DNA of 64,000 nucleotides from Amycolatopsis regifaucium (GTDB lineage Bacteria > Actinomycetota > Actinomycetes > Mycobacteriales > Pseudonocardiaceae). The notes under the pieces were generated by a model that was given only the letters and a program-made list of their open reading frames with translations, made no database searches and had not been told where the DNA came from. Shown here piece by piece: positions 41,766 through 50,679 of this stretch. The position numbers and the translations under genes are program-made. The DNA lies in assembly GCF_001613935.1 (NCBI RefSeq), contig NZ_LQCI01000052.1, positions 147,651-211,650 on the forward strand, read 5' to 3'. The stretch's first letter is position 1, and every line of letters begins with the position of its first letter.

Positions 41766-42577
41766 AGCCCTTGCTGGTGGCGACGGATCTCGACGGCACG
41801 GTGGTGCGCCCGGACGGCACGATCTCCGACCGCACGGTGTCGGCGTTCGCGCTGGTCGAAGAAGCGGGTGCCGAATTCGTGGTCGCCACCGGCCGTCCGC
41901 CGCGGCTGGTGGCCGAGATCGCCGGGAGATTCGGTGACCGGGGCCTCGCGATCTGCTCCAACGGCGCCTATCTGTACGACATGCACACCAGGACGGTCGT
42001 CGAGGAGTACGCCATCACGACACCGGATCTCGTCGAGGCGGTCGCCAGGCTGCGTGCGGTGATCCCCGGCATCGGCATCGCCGTGGAGCACGCCGACCGG
42101 TTGGTCGCGGACTCGATTTACGAGCCGTGGGAATGGGACCGCGGCGCCACGGTCGAGCGCGCCGACGACGCGACGCTGCTGAGTCTGCCCGCGCCGAAGC
42201 TGCTCGGCAGGCACCCGTCGCTTTCCGCCGACGAACTCCTCGCACTGGCCAAGCCGGCCTTGGACGGGCTCGTCGCCGCGTACCACTCCAACGGCTCACG
42301 CCTGGTCGAAGCGATCGCGATCGGGGTGAACAAGGCGGCCGCGCTGGCCCGGCTCGCCGAGCGGAGCGGGGTGGCGGCCTCGGACGTGATCGCGTTCGGG
42401 GACATGCCCAACGACCTGCCGATGCTGTCCTGGGCGGGTACGGCGTACGGCGTCGCCAACGCGCACCCCGACGTGCTCGCGCTGGTCGACCACGTGATCG
42501 GCAGCAACAGCGAAGACGGCGTCGCCGTCGTACTCGAACAGCTCTACGCGAAGGAGAACTCCGTTGTCGGTGAATGA
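41762..42577 (+). CDS. Cof-type HAD phosphatase
   Basis: This 271-residue HAD-IIB protein has motif I DLDGTVVRPDG (nucleophile Asp9, acid Asp11), motif II VVATGRPP, the lysine of motif III in GVNKAAALARL and motif IV IAFGDMPNDLPML. Such enzymes remove phosphate from sugar phosphates or other small phosphates in the cytoplasm. It overlaps the GlfT2-like gene (ATGA) and the GH3 gene (14 bases). In this operon it may dephosphorylate a glycosyl- or nucleotide-phosphate intermediate. Confidence 0.88.
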   Translation: MKPLLVATDLDGTVVRPDGTISDRTVSAFALVEEAGAEFVVATGRPPRLVAEIAGRFGDRGLAICSNGAYLYDMHTRTVVEEYAITTPDLVEAVARLRAVIPGIGIAVEHADRLVADSIYEPWEWDRGATVERADDATLLSLPAPKLLGRHPSLSADELLALAKPALDGLVAAYHSNGSRLVEAIAIGVNKAAALARLAERSGVAASDVIAFGDMPNDLPMLSWAGTAYGVANAHPDVLALVDHVIGSNSEDGVAVVLEQLYAKENSVVGE

Positions 42578-43985
42578 GTTGGACCGGCTCGTCAACGCCT
42601 GCCTGCTGGCCGGGTACACCGGGGCCGAACCGCCGTCGTGGGTGCATTCGGCGCTCGACGAGGGGCTCGCCGGGGTCACCCTGTTCCCGGCCAATCTGGC
42701 CGGTGGCAGGCAAGCGATCGTCCGGCACACCCGCGCGCTGCGGCGGACGGCCCCCGACGCGCTGATCGCGCTGGACGAGGAGGGGGGTGACGTCACCCGT
42801 CTCGACCACGAAACCGGCAGCGCGTATCCGGGCAACCTGGCGCTCGGTGAGATCGACGACCTGGCCTTGACCGCCGAAGTCGCCGCGGCCATCGCGGCCG
42901 AGCTGAAGGCCTGCGGGGTCAACCTCAACCTGGCCCCGTCGATCGACGTCAACAGCGATCCCGACAACCCGATCATCGGCGTCCGGTCTTTCGGCGCCCG
43001 GCCGGAGCTGGTCGCTTCCCACGGCGCGGCGTTCATCGAGTCCATGCAGGACGGTGGCGTGTCCGTCTGCGCCAAGCATTTTCCCGGTCACGGCGCGACG
43101 GTGACCGATCCACATCACGCACTGCCCATTGTGGACTCTCCGGCCGCGACCTTCCGCGAGCGCGAGCTGGCGCCCTTCGTGTCGGCGATCAAGGCGGGCG
43201 TCCACGCGATGATGACCGCCCACGTGCTCTATCCCGCACTGGACCCGGACAACCCGGCGACGCTGAGCCGCCGTCTCCTCCACGACCTCGTCCGCGAAGA
43301 GCTGGGCTACGAAGGCGTGCTGCTCTCCAGCGCGATCGCCATCGAGGTCGGTCAAGGCAACCAGGACATCGGCGCGGTGGCCGTCCGTGCTCTGCGGGCG
43401 GGATCGGATCTGCTGCTGCTCGGGCCGACCGAGGGCGCGGAGCTCGCCGCGGTCATCCGGGCGTCGGTCGCCGAAGCCGTCCGCGCGGGCACACTTTCGT
43501 GGGAAACCCTGGAAACCGCAGCCGCACGGGTGTCCACCTTGCGCACCCTGGCCGCACCCCGCCCGCTCGGACTCGAAGCCGCGCGGCGCGCTCTGCGCGT
43601 CGAGGGACCGGTCACCTTGACCGCTCCCGCCTTCGTGGTCGAACTGCGCGCCGGTGGCAACGCGCTGGGTGAAGCCCACTGGAGCCTCGCCGGCCGGTTG
43701 ACCGAACTCGGCGCCGCCCACTCGACGGTGCTCGCCGCCGAAGACGACCCGGTGGTCCTGCCGTCTACCGGCCCGGTGGTGCTGGTGGTCCGGGACGCTT
43801 ACCGGACCCCTTGGCAGGCGGCCCGGCTCGCCGAGGCGCTGGCCGCCCGGCCCGACGCGATCGTGGTGGCCGTCGGTATGCCGGACGACGTGACTCCGCA
43901 GGTCAAGGCCAGTATCCGGACCTACGGCGCCGGTGCGGTCAACATCGAGGCGGCGGTGGAACAGCTCACCGCACAGTGGCCGTGA
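42564..43985 (+). CDS. GH3/NagZ-like protein lacking the nucleophile Asp
   Basis: This 473-residue homologue of beta-N-acetylhexosaminidase NagZ has LIALDEEGGDVTRL, the signature KHFPGHGATVTDPHH (normally D-S/T-H, here DPH) and an added C-terminal region of about 130 residues. In NagZ the nucleophile lies in SDDLSM; here the same place reads SSAIAI, so the nucleophilic Asp is absent. Hydrolysis by the usual double displacement is unlikely; the protein may bind a sugar, act by another mechanism or be structural. TTG 42564 is preferred because AAGGAG lies seven bases ahead; GTG 42570 is an alternative. It ends the operon. Confidence 0.82.
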   Translation: MSVNELDRLVNACLLAGYTGAEPPSWVHSALDEGLAGVTLFPANLAGGRQAIVRHTRALRRTAPDALIALDEEGGDVTRLDHETGSAYPGNLALGEIDDLALTAEVAAAIAAELKACGVNLNLAPSIDVNSDPDNPIIGVRSFGARPELVASHGAAFIESMQDGGVSVCAKHFPGHGATVTDPHHALPIVDSPAATFRERELAPFVSAIKAGVHAMMTAHVLYPALDPDNPATLSRRLLHDLVREELGYEGVLLSSAIAIEVGQGNQDIGAVAVRALRAGSDLLLLGPTEGAELAAVIRASVAEAVRAGTLSWETLETAAARVSTLRTLAAPRPLGLEAARRALRVEGPVTLTAPAFVVELRAGGNALGEAHWSLAGRLTELGAAHSTVLAAEDDPVVLPSTGPVVLVVRDAYRTPWQAARLAEALAARPDAIVVAVGMPDDVTPQVKASIRTYGAGAVNIEAAVEQLTAQWP

Positions 43986-44123
43986 GCGGCCGACATCGGC
44001 GCTCGGACCTGTTTGCGCGATCCCGCCACCGCCGTCTATCTTCCTCCGTGTCCGGATAACGGCTCAAGATGTCCGCATATCGAACGCGGCACCTGCTCCG
44101 GCCGACGCGACGAGGAGCGAAAG

Positions 44124-45470
44124 TTGACGAACGTGCCCGCCTCGCACGACACGGCCGGTTCGCGGTCCGGCGGCGTCAGCCGGTCGGCGTTCAGGCGGGT
44201 CCTGGCGGGCAGTACCGCCGGCGCGGTGCTGGAGTGGTACGACTTCGCGCTCTACGGAATCCTGGCGGCCACCGTGCTCGGGCCGCTGTTCTTCCCCGGT
44301 GGCGACGGGTTCGCCCAGCTGCTGCTCGCGCTGGCGACACAGGGACTCGGCTTCGTCGCGCGCCCGATCGGCGGCATCGTCTTCGGGCATCTCGGTGATC
44401 GCCTCGGGCGCAAACCCATGCTGGTGACCACTTTCCTGCTGCTCGGGCTGTCGACGTCGGCGATCGGGCTGCTCCCCACCTACGCCCAGGCCGGCATCGG
44501 CGCGACGATCTCGCTCGTCGTGCTGAGGCTGATCCAGGGGTTCGCCCTCGGCGGCGAGTTCGGCGCGGCGGTGCTGATGGTCAGCGAGTACGGAAGCCCG
44601 AAGCGGCGCGGCTTCTGGTCGGCGTGGCCACAGGCGGGAGCGCCGCTGGGCACGGTGCTGGCCACGGCCGTGGTCGGCGGGATCGCCTTGGTATTCCCCG
44701 AGAACACCTTCGACCAGTGGGGGTGGCGCGTCGGTTTCCTGTTCGCGATCCCGCTCCTGGTCATCGGTTTCTGGATCCGGCGGCGCATCGACGAGTCGCC
44801 GGTGTTCCAGGAGGCGCGAGCGCGGGCCACGGCGGCCACGGACGTCGTCCGGGAGCGATCGAGCATCGTCGAGACACTCGCCCACCCCGGTCCCCTCCTC
44901 CGCGGTCTCGGCGTGCGGCTGGGCGAGAACGTGGCGTTCTACGTCTACACCGTCTTCGTGGTCGCCTATGCCACGAAGACCTTCGGCTACGACAAGCCCG
45001 ACGTCCTCCTCGCCGTGGCCGTCGGGTCACTGCTGCAGTTCGCCGGGATGCTGACCGGCGGCTACTGGTCGGACCTCGTCGGGCGGCGTCTCGCCATGCT
45101 GGTCCCGGCGGCGGGCCTCGCGATCTGGGCACCGGTCTTCTTCGCCGTCGTCCAGGCCGACAACCTGTTTCTGCTCTATCTCGGCGTCGGCGTCGGCGCG
45201 GCACTGCACGGCCTCCTGGCCGGGCCGGAAGCCGCGTGGATCGCCGAGCTCTTCCCGACCCGCCGCCGGTTCGCCGGTGCTTCCCTGGTGTTCCAGGGCT
45301 CCTCGATCATCGCCGGCGCACCCGCGCCGCTCATCGCCGTGTGGCTGGCCGGAAAACACGGTCCCACGGCGGTCGTGCTGTACCTCGTCGGCACGATCGC
45401 CGTCACCCTTCTCGCGCTGCTCCTCAGCACCGAAACCCGGGGCGCCGACCTGAACTCCGACAGCAGGTGA
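44124..45470 (+). CDS. MHS-type MFS metabolite:proton symporter
   Basis: This transporter of about 448 residues belongs to the metabolite:H+ symporter subgroup (ProP, ShiA, KgtP). It has GAVLEWYDFALYGILA in helix 1, GHLGDRLGRKPMLV after helix 2 and RLIQGFALGGEFGAAVLMV in helix 4; twelve helices are expected. TTG 44124 follows GAGGAG by six bases; GTG 44133 is in frame. It lies 138 bases beyond the GH3 gene and may belong to that operon or stand alone. Family members import small carboxylates, betaine or shikimate. Confidence 0.85.
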   Translation: MTNVPASHDTAGSRSGGVSRSAFRRVLAGSTAGAVLEWYDFALYGILAATVLGPLFFPGGDGFAQLLLALATQGLGFVARPIGGIVFGHLGDRLGRKPMLVTTFLLLGLSTSAIGLLPTYAQAGIGATISLVVLRLIQGFALGGEFGAAVLMVSEYGSPKRRGFWSAWPQAGAPLGTVLATAVVGGIALVFPENTFDQWGWRVGFLFAIPLLVIGFWIRRRIDESPVFQEARARATAATDVVRERSSIVETLAHPGPLLRGLGVRLGENVAFYVYTVFVVAYATKTFGYDKPDVLLAVAVGSLLQFAGMLTGGYWSDLVGRRLAMLVPAAGLAIWAPVFFAVVQADNLFLLYLGVGVGAALHGLLAGPEAAWIAELFPTRRRFAGASLVFQGSSIIAGAPAPLIAVWLAGKHGPTAVVLYLVGTIAVTLLALLLSTETRGADLNSDSR

Positions 45471-45539
45471 CCAGCCACTTTTCGAGCCGTCCGGCCGGAC
45501 ATCCTCCTGTTCCGGGCAGGACACCGGTCCGGACGTGTC

Positions 45540-45926
45540 CTACGCGCCGCCGGATCCATACGGGCGGGTAAGGATTTCCAGCACGTGACCGTCCGGATCG
45601 TCGAAGTAGACACCCCGGCCGCCGTCATTGGTGTTGATCTCCCCCGCGCCGCGGTGTCCCGGCCCCGCCCAGTACGTCAGGCCTTTTTCGCGGATCCGCC
45701 CGAAAATCGTGTCGAACTCGTTCTCCTCGACCAGGAAAGCGTAGTGCTGCCTGGAGAACTCCTCGGTGCTGTGCATGACGTCGAGCGAAACCCCGTTATC
45801 GGTCTGGACGACCAGGAAGGGTCCGAATTCGGCTGCCTCGGGCAGTCCGAGGATCGAAACCAGGAAATCCGCCGTGGCGGACCGATCGGTTGCGTGGATG
45901 ATGGTGTGATTCAGCTGAACTGTCAT
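45540..45926 (-). CDS. VOC (glyoxalase/dioxygenase-fold) protein
   Basis: This 128-residue VOC protein has two beta-alpha-beta-beta-beta halves: LNHTIIHATDRSATADFL and LGLPEAAEFGPFLVVQ, then the end motif GVYFDDPDGHVLEILTRPYG. The metal-ligand positions look kept (His in the first strand, Glu in HVLEIL). The role may be lyase, dioxygenase or small-molecule binding; the sequence does not decide. ATG 45926 gives a normal start; ATG 45938 would add MVFS. Confidence 0.85.
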   Translation of the reverse strand: MTVQLNHTIIHATDRSATADFLVSILGLPEAAEFGPFLVVQTDNGVSLDVMHSTEEFSRQHYAFLVEENEFDTIFGRIREKGLTYWAGPGHRGAGEINTNDGGRGVYFDDPDGHVLEILTRPYGSGGA

Positions 45927-46032
45927 GGAAAACACCATGACACCTCGAGTTCGCTGGAGGTCAACACGGTCGCCCGTAACGTTTCACGACCCGTCACGAC
46001 TTGACTACGGGAGCCGACACGAAGGGGACGTG

Positions 46033-47010
46033 ATGCGTGCTTTGGTGATGGCCGGTGTGGCCGGTCTGCTCATCCTGACTCTCGCGCCACCGGCCGCCGC
46101 GTCCGGCGTCCCGGAGCAGTGGTCGGCCGGGCCGTTCACAGCGCAGGTCGCGGTCATGGCCGGGGACGTCGACGGCGACGGCAAGGACGACCTGGTCAGC
46201 TACAACACCTATCTGTACGGGTGCTACGTGCTGCGGTCGAGCGGCTCCGCCTTCCAGCCACAACAGAACTGGGGTGCCGGAGACTTCCTGAGCAGCGGCT
46301 TCAACGGTAACGCCAACTTCGTCGGCGACATGGACGGCGACGGCCGCGCGGACGCCATCGCCGTCCGGCGGTCCACGGCCTCGACACCTCGCGGCATCTT
46401 CGTGGCGAGGTCGATCGTGGACCACTTCGGCGTGGAACGCTTCGGAACGCCCAAGCAGTGGCTGAACAACACCATCGCCGGTGACTACGGGAACCTGGCC
46501 GCCGATCTGGACGGCGACGGGGACACCGACGTGATCGGCCTGTTCGACGTGGCCACCCTGGCGGCGAGGTCCGACGGCGGCACGACCCTTCCGCTGGTCG
46601 CGTGGGCACCGCCCATCCGCGGCGGGAAGGCGACCCTGGCGGCCGACGCGACGGGTGACGGCAAGGCCGACCTCATCCTCGTCGACGCGGACGGCACGAG
46701 GGTGGTGACCGGCACCGCGAACCGCTGGTTCGACGCTCCGGTGTCGTGGTCGGCGATTCCCTTCCACGGCGGCAAGAAGACGCTCACCGCGGACATCGAC
46801 GGCGACGGCGACGCGGACCTCGTCGCGATCAACGAAAACGACGTGCGGGTGATGCGCTCCACCGGGTCGAGCTATTCCCCGCCGGAATCGTGGTACGCGG
46901 GCTCCTTCTACGGCACGAAGGAGACACTCACGGCCGACGTCGACGGAGACGGCGACGCGGACCTTGTCGCGGTGAACGCCGACGACGTCCGGGTTCTGCG
47001 CTCGCAGTAG
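46033..47010 (+). CDS. secreted FG-GAP/VCBS calcium-repeat protein
   Basis: This 325-residue secreted protein has a signal peptide MRALVMAGVAGLLILTLAPP ending near AAAS (residue 24). Six repeats with calcium-loop motifs follow: GDVDGDGKDD, GDMDGDGRAD, ADLDGDGDTD, ADATGDGKAD, ADIDGDGDAD and ADVDGDGDAD, each joined to an FG-GAP-like strand (for example WSAIPFHGGKKTLT). It should fold as a beta-propeller, often used for binding carbohydrate or protein outside the cell. No catalytic domain is attached. AAGGGG at 46022-46027 precedes the ATG. Confidence 0.87.
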   Translation: MRALVMAGVAGLLILTLAPPAAASGVPEQWSAGPFTAQVAVMAGDVDGDGKDDLVSYNTYLYGCYVLRSSGSAFQPQQNWGAGDFLSSGFNGNANFVGDMDGDGRADAIAVRRSTASTPRGIFVARSIVDHFGVERFGTPKQWLNNTIAGDYGNLAADLDGDGDTDVIGLFDVATLAARSDGGTTLPLVAWAPPIRGGKATLAADATGDGKADLILVDADGTRVVTGTANRWFDAPVSWSAIPFHGGKKTLTADIDGDGDADLVAINENDVRVMRSTGSSYSPPESWYAGSFYGTKETLTADVDGDGDADLVAVNADDVRVLRSQ

Positions 47011-47094
47011 CGAGTCTGCCTTCACCGATCAGAAATCCTCCGCCGCGGCGTCAGTTCTGGTAGCCCCCTCGCCCCGGTGGAAGGATTGACGACC

Positions 47095-48093
47095 ATGACC
47101 GACGCCAGACCGCTGGACGCCGACGAGGCCACGTTCATCGCGGCGGCCCGCTCAGGCGATACCGCTCGGTTCGCGCTGCTCACCGAGCGCCACCGGCGTG
47201 AGCTGCAGGTGCACTGCTACCGGATGCTCGCGCACTACGAGGACGCTCAGGACATGACGCAGGAGACGTTCCTGCGAGCGTGGAACAAGCGGGAGTCGTT
47301 CAAGGGCGACGCCGCGCTGCGGACCTGGCTGTACCGGATCGCGACGAACGTCTGCCTGGACTTCCTGGAGAAGCGCACCCCCGTGCCGTCCGGCCTCTCG
47401 GACTCCGGTTCCGGAATGCGGTACCTGCAGCCGTACCCCGACCGGATGCTCCCCGAGGACCCGCAGGAATCGGCGGTGGCGCGGGAGACGATCGAGCTGG
47501 CGTTCATCGTCGCCGTCCAGCACCTGCCGCCGCGGCAGCGAGCGGTGTTCATCCTGCGCGACGTCCTCGGCTGGCCGGCGTCGAAGGCCGCCGACGCCCT
47601 CGATTCGACCGTCGCGTCGGTGACCAGCGCCCTGCAGCGGGCCCGCGTGACGATGCGCGGGCAACTGCCCGCCCACCGCCTCGACTGGCGCGGCCCCGCC
47701 ACCCACGAACTGTCGGATGACGAACGCGACGTGGTGAAGGCGTACATCGACGCCCATGAGCGCAACGACCTCGACGGGCTGATGTCCCTGCTGCGCGACG
47801 AGCTGCGCTTCGCGATGCTGCCCGAGCTGGGCCCAGTACTCATGACGGCCGAGGACGCGGTCGGCGGCTGGGTTTCCGGTGGGCTCTTCCAGCCAGGCCA
47901 CGACGACTGGCGCGGGATCGCCACGACCGTCAACCGCATGCCCGCCGCCGCGCTGTACCTCCGCACCCCCGCGGACCGGGAGTACCGGCTGTTCGCCATC
48001 GCGGTCCTGCGCGTCGTCGACGGGAAGATCGCCGATCTCACCGGATTCGACGCCACCGGCAAACCATGGCTGGCGCTGCCCCCGACGCTGTGA
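47095..48093 (+). CDS. ECF sigma factor with SnoaL-like C-terminal domain
   Basis: In this 332-residue protein region 2 (about 15-85) includes VHCYRMLAHYEDAQDMTQET and FLRAWNKRESF, and region 4 (about 130-190) includes HLPPRQRAVFILRDVLGWPA. The C-terminal 120 residues (DVVKAYIDAHERNDLDGLMS) form a SnoaL/NTF2-like domain, as in ECF41/SigJ-type factors, where it modulates activity in place of an anti-sigma factor. It converges on the reductase gene 48098-48682 with a four-base gap. Confidence 0.9.
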   Translation: MTDARPLDADEATFIAAARSGDTARFALLTERHRRELQVHCYRMLAHYEDAQDMTQETFLRAWNKRESFKGDAALRTWLYRIATNVCLDFLEKRTPVPSGLSDSGSGMRYLQPYPDRMLPEDPQESAVARETIELAFIVAVQHLPPRQRAVFILRDVLGWPASKAADALDSTVASVTSALQRARVTMRGQLPAHRLDWRGPATHELSDDERDVVKAYIDAHERNDLDGLMSLLRDELRFAMLPELGPVLMTAEDAVGGWVSGGLFQPGHDDWRGIATTVNRMPAAALYLRTPADREYRLFAIAVLRVVDGKIADLTGFDATGKPWLALPPTL

Positions 48094-48097
48094 CCAC

Positions 48098-48682
48098 TCA
48101 GCGCCTTGTCTCGTATCGGGTCATCAGCACGCCACCGGGAAACGTCCGCGTCTCCACCAGGGTCAGGTTCACCCAGCTGTCCAGCGCGGTGAAGAACGGC
48201 GTGCCGCCGCCCACCAGAACCGGCACGGTGACCAGCACGTACTCGTCGATCAACCCGGCCCGCATGGCGGCCCCCGCGAGGGTCGCGCCGCCGATGTCCA
48301 TCGGGCCGGCGTCCTCGTCCCTGAGCCGGGTGATTTCGGTGACCGCGTCGCCGGTGACCAGGCGGGTGTTCCCGTCGACCGTGCCGGTCGTCGAGGAGAA
48401 CACGACCTTCGGCATGGCCCGCCAGCGGCGGGCGTACTCGATCACCGCCGGTGTGGCGCCGGGCTGCCGGTCGGCGGTCGGCCAGTGGGAACTCATCGCC
48501 TCCCACAGCTTGCGTCCGTACAACGCCAGCCCCGTCGCCGCCACCCGGTCGGACCACCAGCCGAACAGCTCGTCGTTCGGCGACGAGTCCGGTCCCTCAC
48601 CACCGCCCCAGCCGAGGTCGTCCCCGGGCGCGGCGATGTAGCCGTCCAGGGTCACATTCATGCCGAAGGTCAGTTTCCGCAT
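48098..48682 (-). CDS. RibD/dihydrofolate-reductase-like oxidoreductase
   Basis: This 194-residue protein has the RibD C-terminal/DHFR-like fold: MRKLTFGMNVTLDGYIAAPG, LYGRKLWEAMSSHW, MPKVVFSSTTG and the NADPH-binding DIGGATLAGAAMRAGLIDEY. It is probably an NADPH-dependent reductase of unknown substrate, common in actinobacteria. GAAGGC lies ahead of ATG 48682. It faces the ECF sigma gene tail to tail. Confidence 0.85.
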   Translation of the reverse strand: MRKLTFGMNVTLDGYIAAPGDDLGWGGGEGPDSSPNDELFGWWSDRVAATGLALYGRKLWEAMSSHWPTADRQPGATPAVIEYARRWRAMPKVVFSSTTGTVDGNTRLVTGDAVTEITRLRDEDAGPMDIGGATLAGAAMRAGLIDEYVLVTVPVLVGGGTPFFTALDSWVNLTLVETRTFPGGVLMTRYETRR

Positions 48683-48780
48683 GGCGTCAGCCTTCCGTGA
48701 GTCGATCTCACACGTACAGACGGTCGCGGCGCGAAAACCTCATCGGTGCGCGAAAGACCGGGCAGCCCGGATCCCCGGCG

Positions 48781-49581
48781 TCAACCGGCATGAGCCGCGG
48801 CGAAGGCCAGGAGCGGTACAGCGGTCCGCGGCGGATCCTCGATGTTGGGCGAATGCCCGAGCGCGGGCAGCATCTCGACTGCCGCGCCTGGAACAGCGCG
48901 GTAGTCGCCGGCGGAGGACGGGCGCCACCGACGGTCCTCCTCGCCGAAGATCACCAGCAGCGGTTTGCCGAGCGGCGCCAGCCGTTGCGGGAGCGCCCGC
49001 TCGTCCAGGTACGCGCGGATCGCCTGCGACATCGCGCCGAACACGGAGAAGTCGATGTCACGGAACTGGTCCACGAACGATTGGGGGATCTCGAATCCGG
49101 TGCGGAATCCGTCGTTCATGGCCTGACGGATCTGAACGTCGGTCAACTCCGCCGATGACGCCGCCCGGATGGGGACCTCCTTCGCGATGTATGCGGCCAT
49201 GCTGGGGCCGGTGTTGATGAACACCAGCGCGGTCACCAGGTCGGGTCGTTGCTCGGCAAGGGCGGTGGCGAACACCCCGCCACTGGAGTGGCCGACGATG
49301 ACGACGTGTTCGACACCGAGCCCGTCCAGTACCGCGCCGACCCGGTATGCCTGGTCCGGGACCGCATAGCTCGCGGCGTCCGGTTGGGCCGACCGGCCGC
49401 ACCCCGGAAGGTCGATCCGGATGACGCGATGGGATCGGGTCAACAGCGGCACCATCGGCTCCCACGAGCGGGCCGAGGCGGCGGTCCCGTGGATGAGCAG
49501 GAGCGCCGGGGCGTCGCGCGGGCCGTCCTGGCACACGTGGATCCCGCCGCGGCTCAGGACTTCGTCGTTGGAAACAGTCAT
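48781..49581 (-). CDS. alpha/beta hydrolase
   Basis: This 266-residue alpha/beta hydrolase has the oxyanion HGTAASARSW, nucleophile elbow GHSSGG (Ser99), an acid in VIFGEEDRRW and a catalytic His in LGHSPNIEDP near residue 247. It may be an esterase, lactonase or C-C hydrolase. ATG 49581 is 73 bases from the divergent AraC-type regulator, which probably controls it. Confidence 0.87.
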   Translation of the reverse strand: MTVSNDEVLSRGGIHVCQDGPRDAPALLLIHGTAASARSWEPMVPLLTRSHRVIRIDLPGCGRSAQPDAASYAVPDQAYRVGAVLDGLGVEHVVIVGHSSGGVFATALAEQRPDLVTALVFINTGPSMAAYIAKEVPIRAASSAELTDVQIRQAMNDGFRTGFEIPQSFVDQFRDIDFSVFGAMSQAIRAYLDERALPQRLAPLGKPLLVIFGEEDRRWRPSSAGDYRAVPGAAVEMLPALGHSPNIEDPPRTAVPLLAFAAAHAG

Positions 49582-49654
49582 GCGTGCACTGTGACCGCCG
49601 GTGCGCGCCCGCGGCTTGTACGAATGTTCCGGCCGGCATGCGTAGCATGGCGGA

Positions 49655-50518
49655 ATGGGGGGCGGCTTGTCCGAACGGGACTTGGCTGAACGGGACGACG
49701 CGGTGTTCTGGGACATCACCTGCCCGAACCGGCCCAGCCGGGTGCCCGGGGTCTCCATGGCCGGGTTCGGTGACCGCGGCATCACCCCACCCGGCCTCCG
49801 GTTGATCCCGCACCCGACGGTGACCCTGGTCCTGGTGTTCGGCGGCACGGTTGCCGTGGAGGACGCCACCGGTCGCCGGCAGCAGGGCAGCTTCGCCACC
49901 GGGCTCGGGTTCGGCGACGTCGTCCGCTCGCTGCGGACGGACGACGTCGAAGCCCTGCAGGTGCGTCTGTCACCGGTGGTCGCACACAAGGTTCTGGGCA
50001 CCACCGACCCGGTCGACGCCGTGGTGACCCTCGACGAGCTGTGCGGCCGGGAGGCAGCCCGGATCAGCGACCGGCTGGGCGACCTTTCCTCGTGGGAGGA
50101 CCGCTTCGCGTGGACCGATACTTGGCTCGCCCGGCGCTGTGCGGCGGCGTCGCCGGTCGCCCCGGAGGTGGCCTGGGCCTGGCGACAGATCGTCGCCACC
50201 CGCGGGATGGTCCGGGTCGAGCAGTTGGCGGCCGAACTCGGCTGGAGCCGCAAACGGCTGTGGTCCCGGTTCCGGTCACAGCTCGGCCTGCCGCCCAAAC
50301 GCGCCGCGAAGCTGGTCCGCTTCGACCACGCCGTCCATCGCCTGGTCGCGGGGCAGGACGCGGCCGGAGTCGCGGCCGACGGCGGCTACACCGACCAGTC
50401 CCACCTACACCGGGACATCGTGGCGTTCACCGGGCTGACCCCCACCACAGTGGTCAACGAACCATTTCTCGCGGTCGACCACATCGCATGGGGCTGGCCC
50501 AGACCGCGGAAGCCCTGA
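49655..50518 (+). CDS. AraC-family regulator
   Basis: This 287-residue regulator has an N-terminal sensing half (GLRLIPHPTVTLVLVFGG) and a C-terminal double helix-turn-helix: VRVEQLAAELGWSRKRLWSR with FRSQLGLPPKRAAKLVRFDH, then DGGYTDQSHLHRDIVAFTGL. It is divergent from the alpha/beta hydrolase gene, and the short gap should hold the shared promoter. No ribosome site is obvious at ATG 49655, so the start could be a little downstream. Confidence 0.88.
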   Translation: MGGGLSERDLAERDDAVFWDITCPNRPSRVPGVSMAGFGDRGITPPGLRLIPHPTVTLVLVFGGTVAVEDATGRRQQGSFATGLGFGDVVRSLRTDDVEALQVRLSPVVAHKVLGTTDPVDAVVTLDELCGREAARISDRLGDLSSWEDRFAWTDTWLARRCAAASPVAPEVAWAWRQIVATRGMVRVEQLAAELGWSRKRLWSRFRSQLGLPPKRAAKLVRFDHAVHRLVAGQDAAGVAADGGYTDQSHLHRDIVAFTGLTPTTVVNEPFLAVDHIAWGWPRPRKP

Positions 50519-50679
50519 CGCCGAGCCCTTTCCCGCACCGCCTGGACCGGTAGGTAGCGCAGGCGCTACCCCCGGCGTCGGGGCGGCGCCACCGCGGATC
50601 GGCGGGTTGACCCGATGGTGCGAAACGCGGCTGACGGAGATGCTTGGTGAAGACCGAAGCCATCGAACGAAGGAAAAGC

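Noticed and set aside
48781-50298. 505-residue version of the alpha/beta hydrolase
   Set aside because: The upstream 240 residues are antisense to the AraC gene; the hydrolase begins at ATG 49581.
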